A stretch of DNA of 6,492 nt from JBDSYA01 sp039925865 (lineage in GTDB: Bacteria; Bacteroidota; Ignavibacteria; Tepidaquicellales; Tepidaquicellaceae), in assembly GCA_039925865.1 (NCBI GenBank), contig JBDSYA010000312.1, positions 1 through 6,492 on the forward strand. Direction: 5' to 3'. Below the pieces are notes generated by a model. That model was not told the DNA's origin. It did not search any database and was given only the letters and a program-made list of their open reading frames with translations. Positions within the stretch are counted from its first letter, which is position 1. Each line of letters begins with the position of its first letter. Below are positions 1 through 6,492 of this stretch, in pieces. Made by a program: the position numbers and the translations under genes.

Positions 1-1664
1 TCACTTTTCCTGATATATTTTTTATCATTCTTATTCTGTTTTTTATTTCCGGTTATATAATTTTCCCTTTGTATTCATTGGTGAGAGAAAGCCTGATAAG
101 CCAGGAAAAAGTTTTTTCTTTGATTTCGTATGCAAATCTTTTTTCTTCGTCCTCAGTAAATGCTACTTTGAATTCGATTTTACTTTCTGTAATAACTGTT
201 ATGGGAAGCGCGATTGTCGGAATATATTTCGCATATATTTTCCAGTATCACAGAATTCCATTTAAATCTTTTCTATCCGCATTAATGCTGATACCCCTTG
301 CGACCCCGCCGCTGATCGGAGTGGTAGCTTTTTTATTTTTGCTGAGTGATAACGGATTGATAACAAAGTTAACTTCACTTTTTTTTGGAATGAATTACCC
401 TCTGTTCAAATTTGATGGCTGGACAGCAATAATCGTAATTCACATTTATTCTTTTTACACAATGTTCTTCCTTTTTGTATCATCTGCATTAAAAAAGATT
501 GATACAAATTTAATTGATGCATCACATTCAATGGGGGCGGGAAAAATAAGAACATTTAAGAAAGTTATTTTTCCGCAATTGATCCCCTCTATAATCGGAG
601 CATCTTTAATTACTTTCATGGCAAGCATGGCGTCATTTTCAGCGCCGTTCATATTCGGAGGTTCCATAAGATTTCTGACAACAGAAATATTCAATGCTAA
701 GATCAACGGGGATAATTCATTTGCCTCAGCCCTGGCAGTCATATTGACGATCATCTCCGTTATTTTTCTTGCAATGCTGAGATGGTACCGGACAAAAAAA
801 GTTTTGACAATAAGATCTAAGAGCACTCCTAAAACCACCATTTCAGATCTCAATAAAAATTTAAATTATTTCAGCACGTTTATTTCTTTAGTGTTTACAT
901 TGATGATCATTCTTCCTGTATTGACATTGCTTTTCCTCTCGTTTATTCCCGAAGGTTCATTGATGAGAAATTTTTTTACAGAATCTTTTACAATGGACAA
1001 TTATAAAAAAATATTCAGTGATTCACAATTCTTTGAACCGTTCAGGAACAGTTTGGAGATGTCAGTTATTGCTGTCATTATTACTTTATTGATCGGAGTA
1101 AGCTCTGCCTTTTTTATTTCACGAAAAGATATTGTGGGGAAAAGTTTTTTTGAAAGCATCCTGTCGCTTCCTTACGGTATTCCCGGAACTGTTATAGCGC
1201 TGAGTTTTATTCTTAGTTTCAATTCTCCAACAATATTTAGCGGGTTTGTTTCTATTGTAGGCACTTTCTGGATTCTTCCGCTGGCATACGCCGTAAGAAA
1301 TATTCCGATAATGACCCAGTCATCAATTGCAGGTTTTCATTCGATCGACCCTTCACTTGAAGAAGCGTCGCAAACCCTTGGTGCATCAGGCTTAAGAACA
1401 TTCAGTAAAATAATTGTACCTTTAATATTTCCATCAGTTATGAATGGAGCTTTGCTTGTTTTTATAAATTCAGTTGGAGAGTTTGTATCTACGATATTGC
1501 TGTATTCCTATTCTACAAAAACTATTTCTGTTGAGATCTATTCACAAATAAGAATGTATAATACGGGAGCAGCGGCATCTTACGGAATTATACTTTTTGT
1601 GATGGTTATGATAATTGTTTATGTTTCGAGAAGGACATTGGATAGGAGTGTTGGGGTGGGATGA
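1..1664 (+). CDS. ABC transporter permease, fused two-domain iron(III)/thiamine type (5' partial)
   Basis: This is the inner-membrane channel subunit of a binding-protein-dependent importer. One polypeptide carries two permease domains, as in FbpB/ThiP-type iron(III) or thiamine transporters. Each half has an EAA-type cytoplasmic loop that docks the ATPase: Asp-Ala-Ser-His-Ser-Met-Gly at about 516-590, and Glu-Ala-Ser-Gln-Thr-Leu-Gly at about 1362-1437, each followed by the usual Pro. The IPLATPPLIG segment (about 291-320) and LPYGIPGT (about 1168-1191) are typical of this family. Many hydrophobic helices are visible. The frame is open from base 3 and encodes a membrane helix before the TTG at 69, so that TTG is not the start and the gene begins outside the window. 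At least 553 residues are present, close to full family length. No binding protein or ATPase is in view, so the substrate is unassigned; iron is the likeliest guess. Confidence 0.9.
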   Translation, partial: TFPDIFFIILILFFISGYIIFPLYSLVRESLISQEKVFSLISYANLFSSSSVNATLNSILLSVITVMGSAIVGIYFAYIFQYHRIPFKSFLSALMLIPLATPPLIGVVAFLFLLSDNGLITKLTSLFFGMNYPLFKFDGWTAIIVIHIYSFYTMFFLFVSSALKKIDTNLIDASHSMGAGKIRTFKKVIFPQLIPSIIGASLITFMASMASFSAPFIFGGSIRFLTTEIFNAKINGDNSFASALAVILTIISVIFLAMLRWYRTKKVLTIRSKSTPKTTISDLNKNLNYFSTFISLVFTLMIILPVLTLLFLSFIPEGSLMRNFFTESFTMDNYKKIFSDSQFFEPFRNSLEMSVIAVIITLLIGVSSAFFISRKDIVGKSFFESILSLPYGIPGTVIALSFILSFNSPTIFSGFVSIVGTFWILPLAYAVRNIPIMTQSSIAGFHSIDPSLEEASQTLGASGLRTFSKIIVPLIFPSVMNGALLVFINSVGEFVSTILLYSYSTKTISVEIYSQIRMYNTGAAASYGIILFVMVMIIVYVSRRTLDRSVGVG

Positions 1665-1741
1665 TAGTTTAATGAAATTCTGACGAAATCAACTTTTTCC
1701 AACTTACTAAATTTTTTTACTGATTTAAACTGCACTTCTCA

Positions 1742-1771
1742 ATTGATTTAATTTCTAATGAAGTATATTTT
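1742..1771 (+). promoter_or_regulatory. Candidate promoter of the toxin-antitoxin operon
   Basis: An ATTG at 1742-1745 is followed after 18 bases by TATATTTT at 1764-1771. This fits the Bacteroidota-type pattern of TTTG and TAnnTTTG boxes with one mismatch in each. It can also be read as a weak sigma-70 pair, TTGATT (1743-1748) and TATATT (1764-1769), with a short 15-base spacer. Transcription would then begin only about 10 bases before the antitoxin start. The region is very A/T-rich, so chance matches are likely. Confidence 0.3.
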
Positions 1772-1781
1772 TATAAAAATA
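1766..1781. promoter_or_regulatory. Perfect 16-bp palindrome, possible antitoxin operator
   Basis: TATTTTTATAAAAATA is its own reverse complement. It ends 5 bases before the antitoxin ATG and overlaps the candidate -10/-7 box. Type II toxin-antitoxin operons are usually repressed by their own antitoxin or complex binding a palindrome here. That it is an operator is inferred from position; the all-A/T composition makes chance occurrence possible. Confidence 0.35.
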
Positions 1782-1786
1782 AAATC

Positions 1787-2023
1787 ATGACAACTCAGGA
1801 AATAAAAAGCGTACTTCACGAGGGAATTGAAAACATAGAGGATGAAAAATTTCTTGAAGCAATAAAAATTATTATTGAATCAAAATTTAAATCCCAACTT
1901 CCTTTAACAATATCCAAAAAAAGAAAGGAAATATTAGACGAGGGTACTAAACAAATTGAAAAGGGAGAATTCTATACAAATGAAGAGGAAAAAAAATTAA
2001 CTGATGAATGGTTAAAAGATTAA
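1787..2023 (+). CDS. Putative antitoxin of a type II toxin-antitoxin pair
   Basis: This 78-residue, strongly charged and probably mainly helical protein lies directly upstream of a RelE/ParE-family toxin gene and overlaps it by 16 bases. The N-terminal third (TTQEIKSVLHEGIENIEDEK and on to about residue 33) looks like the small antitoxin-like proteins paired with RelE-type toxins in Bacteroidota. The acidic C-terminal part (about residues 49-78, rich in Glu and Lys and ending EWLKD) would suit wrapping around a basic toxin. By analogy it would neutralise the toxin and repress the operon. No classical helix-turn-helix or ribbon-helix-helix is obvious by eye, so the DNA-binding role is assumed. 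The ATG at 1787 is the only sensible start. No Shine-Dalgarno sequence precedes it. The assignment rests on family resemblance and gene order. Confidence 0.7.
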   Translation: MTTQEIKSVLHEGIENIEDEKFLEAIKIIIESKFKSQLPLTISKKRKEILDEGTKQIEKGEFYTNEEEKKLTDEWLKD

Positions 2024-2310
2024 GATGGTCAGAGAGAGCTTTACAAGATAAGAAAAACATTTTTGATTATTGGAATGAAACAAATGGCAACAAAGCTTAC
2101 AGTAAACAATTAAATAATAGATTTAATGAAGTGACTGAATTATTGTATTTATTCCCGGAGTGTGGAAGAAAAGTGGACAACTATGATGCGCGATTTATTG
2201 TAAAAGGAGATTATATTTTTTTTTATAAATTACAAGTTGACCTCAATGAGTTAAACATTGATATTCTCCACATATGGGATTCAAGAAGAGATCCTTCTTC
2301 GAATGTTTAA
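2008..2310 (+). CDS. RelE/ParE-family toxin
   Basis: This 100-residue basic protein has the RelE/ParE toxin layout. A Trp-Ser-Glu-Arg-Ala-Leu segment (residues 7-12) opens a long helical stretch through about residue 47. The beta core follows, with RFIVKGDYIFFYKL (62-75) and NIDILHIWDSRRDP (83-96). The paired arginines before Asp-Pro at the end are typical of the family. Members either cut mRNA on the ribosome (RelE) or poison gyrase (ParE), and the sequence alone does not decide which. The ATG lies inside the antitoxin gene in another frame and has no well-spaced ribosome binding site; a GAGG at 1985-1988 is about 20 bases away. Translation is therefore probably coupled to the antitoxin, which would keep toxin output low. 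The gene looks intact. Confidence 0.82.
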   Translation: MVKRLRWSERALQDKKNIFDYWNETNGNKAYSKQLNNRFNEVTELLYLFPECGRKVDNYDARFIVKGDYIFFYKLQVDLNELNIDILHIWDSRRDPSSNV

Positions 2311-2388
2311 TTAGAAATAAGTTAATCAAATTCGAAATAATCGTTATCCATTTTTTAATTTCATAATTAGATTGATATCACTGATATT

Positions 2389-2409
2389 AAAAGTAAAGAG
2401 CTTTGGCTC
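2389..2409 (-). terminator. Weak possible terminator after the half-length carB
   Basis: Read on the minus strand, a GAGC-CAAA-GCTC hairpin (2409-2398) is followed by the T-rich stretch TTTACTTTT. It begins about 33 bases past the carB stop. The stem has only four base pairs, so termination here is uncertain. The rest of the 132-bp convergent gap between toxin and carB shows no better hairpin and no recognisable coding remnant. Confidence 0.25.
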
Positions 2410-2442
2410 AACAATTTTGTAAAATGGTAAAAACAAAAATTC

Positions 2443-3933
2443 TCAGAATTCATATTCATTCAATTCGATTTCCATCTCTACTATCTCTCTCATCTGATTC
2501 AAAAACCATTTATCAATTTTAGTTGCTTCATGGATCTCAATTATACTTGCTCCTGCAAGGATCGCATAGCGAATAAAAAAAATATTATTGCTGCGTGGAG
2601 TTTTGAGTTTGTTAAGAATTTTGGTTTTTAAATTAAATTTTTCAGATCCTCTAAGATTTGTAAGATACTCATAAGAATACTTGTCTTTTCCGTCGGCACC
2701 AAAACCTGCTCTTCCAATTTCTAATGACCGAATCGCTTTCTGAAACGCTTCCTTGAAATTTCTTCCGAATGACATTACTTCTCCAACCGATTTCATCTGC
2801 ACTCCCAGAACATCATTGTCCGGACTCGAAGATCTGAATTTATCAAAATCCCAGCGCGGAATTTTAACAACCACATAATCTATAACAGGCTCAAAACATG
2901 AAGGAGTTGTTTTTGTAATGTCATTTGGAATTTCATCTAATGTATAACCGACCGCGAGTTTTGCAGCAATTTTTGCAATGGGGAAACCCGTTGCCTTTGA
3001 TGCCAGAGCTGAACTTCTTGAAACACGCGGATTCATTTCAATCACTACAACTTTTCCGTTATCCGGATTTACGGCAAACTGTATATTCGAACCCCCGGTT
3101 TCTACACCAATTTCAGAAATTACTTTTTTCGCCGCATCACGAAGTATCTGATATTGTTTATCATTCAATGTCTGCGAAGGAGCCACAGTGATCGAATCGC
3201 CGGTATGAACTCCCATTGGATCCAGATTTTCAATTGTACAGATGACTACAAAATTATCATTGACATCTCTCATGACCTCAAGCTCATACTCTTTCCAGCC
3301 GATCAGGGATTCTTCTACAAGCACTTCGTGTGTGGGAGAAGCTTCAAGTCCCCGCATTACAATTGTTTCAAGCTCCTCTATATTATATGCGATGCCTCCG
3401 CCCGTGCCTCCGAGTGTAAAGGAAGGTCTGATAATAATTGGAAATCCAATTTCTTCAACACTGTTTCTTGCCTCAGTATAATTTTTTACAAATCTTCCTT
3501 TTGCAACATTGAGTCCGATCTTTTCCATTGCATGATGAAATTCTTCACGTGACTCCGCTTTTCTTATAGATTCAACCTTTGCCCCGATAAGTTCAACGTT
3601 ATACTTTTTCAGAATTCCTTTTTCATGCAGATCCATTGCAGCATTTAAAGCAGTTTGCCCTCCCATAGTGGGAAGTATTGCTTCAGGCTTTTCTTTTTGA
3701 ATAATTTTTTCGATGTAAAAACTTGTGATAGGTTCGATGTAAGTCGCATCGGAGATTTCAGGATCCGTCATAATTGTTGCAGGATTCGAATTGATCAGGA
3801 CAACTCTGTAACCTTCTTCTTTCAAAGCTTTGACTGCTTGTGTACCGGAATAATCAAACTCGCATGCCTGACCGATAACGATCGGCCCGCTGCCAATGAT
3901 CAGAATAGTTTTTAGATCAGTTCGTTTGGGCAT
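2443..3933 (-). CDS. carB: Carbamoyl-phosphate synthase large chain, N-terminal half only (carB1-like)
   Basis: This is the carboxyphosphate-forming half of the carbamoyl-phosphate synthase large subunit, which makes carbamoyl phosphate for pyrimidine and arginine synthesis in the cytoplasm. From MPKRTDLK onward it tracks E. coli CarB almost residue for residue. The pre-ATP-grasp region is about 1-120 and the ATP-grasp domain runs to about 400. Expected active-site residues are present: Arg129, Arg169, Glu208, Glu215, Gln285, Glu299, Asn301 and Arg303, the last three in IEMNPRVSRSS. The start of the oligomerisation domain follows, with TKIDKWFLNQ at 471-480. The protein then stops at 496, whereas family members run to about 1070. 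The carbamate-phosphorylating half and the C-terminal allosteric domain are missing, and none of the three minus-strand frames past the stop resumes CarB-like sequence. Nothing suggests decay inside the gene. It may be a split carB1 with carB2 elsewhere. No carA is in the window. Confidence 0.93.
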   Translation of the reverse strand: MPKRTDLKTILIIGSGPIVIGQACEFDYSGTQAVKALKEEGYRVVLINSNPATIMTDPEISDATYIEPITSFYIEKIIQKEKPEAILPTMGGQTALNAAMDLHEKGILKKYNVELIGAKVESIRKAESREEFHHAMEKIGLNVAKGRFVKNYTEARNSVEEIGFPIIIRPSFTLGGTGGGIAYNIEELETIVMRGLEASPTHEVLVEESLIGWKEYELEVMRDVNDNFVVICTIENLDPMGVHTGDSITVAPSQTLNDKQYQILRDAAKKVISEIGVETGGSNIQFAVNPDNGKVVVIEMNPRVSRSSALASKATGFPIAKIAAKLAVGYTLDEIPNDITKTTPSCFEPVIDYVVVKIPRWDFDKFRSSSPDNDVLGVQMKSVGEVMSFGRNFKEAFQKAIRSLEIGRAGFGADGKDKYSYEYLTNLRGSEKFNLKTKILNKLKTPRSNNIFFIRYAILAGASIIEIHEATKIDKWFLNQMREIVEMEIELNEYEF

Positions 3934-4036
3934 TAAACAGTAAAGTTAGAAAGAAGAATTTTGTCATTAGAAAAATTTCAGGGGTAAAGTAAAAATTTTT
4001 TATTTAGTTTTTTTAGGAAAGGTATATTAATACTTA

Positions 4037-6175
4037 TCAGGCTACAGTTCTTTTATGTACACCGTTTTGTGAAATTTTCTTTCTCATTTCTTTTTTCAAT
4101 TCTTTTTCATGTTTTTTAATAACCTTCTTGACAAAATATTCCTGTATATCGACATTATCAAAAGGCTCATCACTTTCCTTCAGAAGATCTTCCTTCATTG
4201 CATAAGATCCGTCACTCATCATTACACGCGTGTTCACAGTATCAGTAAGATATAATTTTAATATTTCAGTAACATCTTCTTTTAAACGCTGATCTTCTAT
4301 TGGAAATAAGACTTCAATTCTTCTGTCAAAATTCCTTTGCATGACATCCGCACTGCCGAGATATAATTTCGGATCACCATTATTATAAAAATAATAAGCA
4401 CGGCTGTGTTCGAGAAAACGACCTACCAGGCTGTAAACATTAATGTTATCACTCAACCCTTTTATCTTTGGCCTTAACCGGCAAATACCTCTGACCATAA
4501 GATCTATTTTAACTCCGGCTTTTGATGCATGATATAACCTCATGATCACTTCTTCATCCACCATTGAGTTAATCTTAAATAAAATATATCCGTTAGCATT
4601 TTCTTTTTGTGATCTGATTTCTTCATCGATCATTTTCAGCATTTTCCGGCGAAGATTGAGCGGAGCTACGAGCAGTTTTTTGTAACTGTTATATTTTGAA
4701 AAACCGGTAAGATAGTTAAACAGATTTGAAGCATCCTTACAAAAATCCTGATTCGCTGTAAAAAGTCCAAAGTCAGTGTAGACTTTTGAAGTTGCAGCAT
4801 TATAATTTCCGGTGCTGAGATGAATGTAACGTCTCATGCCTTTCTCTTCTTTCCTGACTACAAGTGCAACCTTACAATGAGTTTTTAAACCTACAAGACC
4901 GTAAACTACATGAACACCTGCATTTTCCAGTGCCCTTGCCCATATAATATTATTCTCTTCATCAAATCTTGCTTTGAGCTCAACCACTGTTGTTACCTGT
5001 TTACCGTTTTCAGCTGCTTCAATCAGGGATTTGATAATCGGAGAATCGCCGCTGGTTCTGTAAAGAGTCAGCTTGATTGCATAAACATTTGGATCTTCTG
5101 CGGATTGTGCAATAAACTCGCTGACTGAAGAAAAAGAATAAAAAGGATGATGAAGAAAGATATCCCGATCTGAAATTGCTTTAAAAAAATCCGTCTGTTC
5201 TCTGAAATTGGATGTGATCCTTGGTGTAAACCCTTCATACTTAAGGTCACGTTTATCAATTTTATAAAGCGCTAACATGTCCCCTAAATTTAATGGACCA
5301 TCGATCTTATATATCTCATTATTTTCAGTTTCTAAAATATTGGCCAGAAAGTTTAAAAGTTTTTCAGGCATTTTTTTATCAACTTCAAGGCGGACCAGAA
5401 TTCCAAGCCGGCGTTTCTTAACTTCTTCTTCTATTAAAGTCAAAAGGTCAGCGGCTTCTTCTTCTTCAAGTTCAAGATCAGCATTCCGGGTAATTCTGAA
5501 TGAGAAACAATCGATGACTCTCATTCCTGAAAATAATTTTTCAGCATTAGCTTTAATGATTTCCTCCAAAAGGACATAGCTTGTATGAGTTTCAGATTCA
5601 ATCGAATAAAATCTTGAGATATTACTTGGGATCTGAATTACGCAAACTTTTTCTTCTACTTCAATTGTATCCGGGTCATCAAGTATTATTGCAAGCGCAA
5701 GGCTCCTGTTTATAAGGTTTGGAAAAGGATGCACATTATCTATTGCAAGAGGTGTCAGAACGGGAAATATTTCTTCTTCAAAATAATTATCTATTTTTGC
5801 CCTGTCAACTTCATTAAGCTCTTCATAAGTAAAAAATCTAACATCATTTTTTGCAAGCTCCGGAATTATCTCTTCATTGTAAATTCTGCAAAGTTCTTCT
5901 ACCAGAGGTGTTAATATTTCATTAATTAAATCGCGCTGTTCCTGCGCAGTCATTCGGTCTGTTGTGAGTTCATTCACTTCACTTTTTACCTGCCGCTTTA
6001 ATCCTGCAACCCGGATCATAAAAAATTCATCAAGATTAGAACTGAAAATGGAAAGAAATTTTAATCTTTCAAGAATAGGCTGAGTCTTATCTTTAGCCTC
6101 CTCAAGCACCCGTTTGTTAAATTCAATCCAGCTCAATTCCCGATTGAGAAAATATTCTGATGTGTCTTTACTCAT
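4037..6175 (-). CDS. ppk1: Polyphosphate kinase 1
   Basis: This enzyme reversibly transfers the terminal phosphate of ATP onto polyphosphate chains and is usually membrane-associated. The 712-residue protein is full length for PPK1. The N domain opens with FLNRELSWIEFNKRVLEEA (9-27) and FSSNLDEFF (44-52), where Asn47 matches the residue that contacts the ATP base in E. coli. The helical head domain spans about 110-320 and the two phospholipase-D-like C domains about 325-690. His433 in KTHCK matches the autophosphorylated histidine (E. coli His435), and His590 in FLEHSRAYYF matches the second essential histidine (His592). Arg373 and Arg403 correspond to Mg/phosphate-binding arginines. The C-terminal tail from about 680 is very lysine-rich. 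The ATG at 6175 lies just before the conserved N-terminus. The gene is divergent from the secreted-protein gene to the right and precedes carB by 103 bp on the same strand. No phoU, ppx or pho genes are in view. Confidence 0.97.
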   Translation of the reverse strand: MSKDTSEYFLNRELSWIEFNKRVLEEAKDKTQPILERLKFLSIFSSNLDEFFMIRVAGLKRQVKSEVNELTTDRMTAQEQRDLINEILTPLVEELCRIYNEEIIPELAKNDVRFFTYEELNEVDRAKIDNYFEEEIFPVLTPLAIDNVHPFPNLINRSLALAIILDDPDTIEVEEKVCVIQIPSNISRFYSIESETHTSYVLLEEIIKANAEKLFSGMRVIDCFSFRITRNADLELEEEEAADLLTLIEEEVKKRRLGILVRLEVDKKMPEKLLNFLANILETENNEIYKIDGPLNLGDMLALYKIDKRDLKYEGFTPRITSNFREQTDFFKAISDRDIFLHHPFYSFSSVSEFIAQSAEDPNVYAIKLTLYRTSGDSPIIKSLIEAAENGKQVTTVVELKARFDEENNIIWARALENAGVHVVYGLVGLKTHCKVALVVRKEEKGMRRYIHLSTGNYNAATSKVYTDFGLFTANQDFCKDASNLFNYLTGFSKYNSYKKLLVAPLNLRRKMLKMIDEEIRSQKENANGYILFKINSMVDEEVIMRLYHASKAGVKIDLMVRGICRLRPKIKGLSDNINVYSLVGRFLEHSRAYYFYNNGDPKLYLGSADVMQRNFDRRIEVLFPIEDQRLKEDVTEILKLYLTDTVNTRVMMSDGSYAMKEDLLKESDEPFDNVDIQEYFVKKVIKKHEKELKKEMRKKISQNGVHKRTVA

Positions 6176-6194
6176 AATTGATGTGTTTTTAATT

Positions 6195-6225
6195 TAAATC
6201 TAAATACTTTTATATTCTATGCAAT
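6195..6225 (-). promoter_or_regulatory. Candidate ppk1 promoter
   Basis: On the minus strand an ATTG (6225-6222) is followed after 19 bases by TAGATTTA (6202-6195). This resembles the Bacteroidota TTTG and TAnnTTTG boxes with one mismatch in each. The box ends about 19 bases before the ppk ATG. The pattern is nearly the same as the one proposed before the antitoxin gene, but A/T-rich sequence gives frequent chance matches. Confidence 0.27.
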
Positions 6226-6271
6226 TTTTGAAAAAGGCTTTCGGATTCAAGTATTATCATAATTTAATAGG

Positions 6272-6298
6272 TTTGATTGGAAACATAGTTTAATCTTG
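6272..6298 (+). promoter_or_regulatory. Candidate promoter of the right-edge secreted-protein gene
   Basis: TTTG at 6272-6275 and TAATCTTG at 6291-6298 resemble the Bacteroidota boxes, but the 15-base spacer is shorter than usual. Transcription would start roughly 50 bases before the ATG at 6355. The rest of the 179-bp divergent gap is plain A/T-rich sequence with no convincing operator. Confidence 0.17.
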
Positions 6299-6354
6299 TG
6301 CGTAATTTATCTAACTTATTACAATTTCAAATTTAAATCCTACATAAATTCTTT

Positions 6355-6492
6355 ATGCAAAAAATATTTTTGTTAATCTTCCTTTCCATTTTTACCAATT
6401 TGTATTCGCAGGATCTGAAACCAATAATTCAAGACGATACTTATCAGTTCTTTGTTAATCTCAATAATGTTGTAGATGACCGTCTTGAAGTC
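6355..6492 (+). CDS. Secreted protein of unknown function, 3' truncated by the window edge (possibly M61 peptidase-like)
   Basis: The first 46 codons are open to the window end. They begin with a clear Sec signal peptide: Met-Gln-Lys, then a hydrophobic core of about 12 residues (IFLLIFLSIFTN), then Leu-Tyr-Ser-Gln, a usual cleavage context in Bacteroidota, with cleavage expected after Gln19. The mature start contains YQFFVNLNNVVDDRLEV, which looks like the first beta-strands of an extracytoplasmic domain. It faintly recalls the N-terminal domain of M61-type (glycyl aminopeptidase) proteins of this lineage, but too little is visible to assign a function. The ATG at 6355 sits right before the signal peptide, has no Shine-Dalgarno sequence, and is divergent from ppk1. 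Confidence 0.72.
   Translation, partial: MQKIFLLIFLSIFTNLYSQDLKPIIQDDTYQFFVNLNNVVDDRLEV

Noticed and set aside
455..853. Minus-strand open frame of 132 codons
   Set aside because: It lies entirely antisense inside the permease gene, which has clear family motifs; the translation resembles no known protein.
1665..1786. Possible terminator or carB fragment after the permease
   Set aside because: Only A/T-rich sequence with short direct repeats (TTACT) and a TCAATTGA palindrome; no stem-loop followed by a T-run and no carB-like translation.
2311..2442. Possible remnant of the missing carB half after the stop codon
   Set aside because: I read the minus strand past the stop in three frames. One stays open for about 33 codons, but none shows the charged helical pattern or the motifs of the rest of CarB.
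2925..3915. Several plus-strand open frames across carB (2925-3191, 3154-3552, 3242-3481, 3655-3915)
   Set aside because: They overlap one another and run antisense to a strongly conserved gene; none has a leader or recognisable motif.
3934..4036. Separate carB promoter or ppk1 terminator in the 103-bp gap
   Set aside because: Only weak pieces are present (a 4-bp GTAT/ATAC stem, and a TAACTTTA box with no upstream partner at proper spacing), so neither is called.
4910..5914. Open frames within ppk1 on both strands (4910-5128, 5068-5259, 5277-5579, 5729-5914)
   Set aside because: All sit inside the conserved ppk1 reading frame in other frames or on the other strand, with low-complexity translations.
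6191..6339. Direct repeat AATTTAAATC at 6191-6200 and 6330-6339
   Set aside because: Ten A/T-rich bases can easily recur by chance in this composition, and the positions do not match between the two divergent genes.

Overview
The window looks like ordinary chromosome from a low-GC bacterium, probably of the Bacteroidota/Ignavibacteriota (FCB) lineage. Four signs point there. The A+T content is high. The gene starts in view lack a clear Shine-Dalgarno sequence and have A/T-rich leaders. Candidate promoters resemble the Bacteroidota TTG-N18/19-TAnnTTT pattern. The secreted protein at the right edge has a short signal peptide ending in Tyr-Ser-Gln. The lineage is inferred from style, not from a phylogenetic marker.

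Layout, left to right. (1) Positions 1-1664, plus strand: the 3' part of a fused two-domain ABC permease of the iron(III)/thiamine (FbpB/ThiP) type. Its reading frame is open to the left edge, so the true start lies outside. (2) 1787-2310, plus strand: a compact type II toxin-antitoxin pair, with antitoxin and RelE/ParE-family toxin overlapping by 16 bases. A perfect 16-bp palindrome lies just before the antitoxin start and overlaps a candidate -10/-7 box. (3) 2443-3933, minus strand: a carbamoyl-phosphate synthase large-chain gene that encodes only the N-terminal half (496 residues against roughly 1070). All inspected carboxyphosphate-domain active-site residues are present. (4) 4037-6175, minus strand: a full-length polyphosphate kinase 1 with both active-site histidines. 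(5) 6355-6492, plus strand: the first 46 codons of a secreted protein, divergent from ppk and cut by the window edge.

The genes do not form one pathway. carB feeds pyrimidine and arginine synthesis, ppk makes polyphosphate, the permease imports a solute, and the toxin-antitoxin pair is an accessory module. carB and ppk share a strand with a 103-bp gap and could be co-transcribed, but nothing in the sequence proves it.

The most notable point is the half-length CarB. It has no trace of the second synthetase half or the allosteric domain anywhere in the window, and it ends convergently against the toxin-antitoxin module. It may be a naturally split carB (a carB1-type gene, as known in some archaea and Aquifex) or a truncation near a mobile module. 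I see no CRISPR array, tRNA, rRNA, insertion sequence or clearly new multi-gene system.
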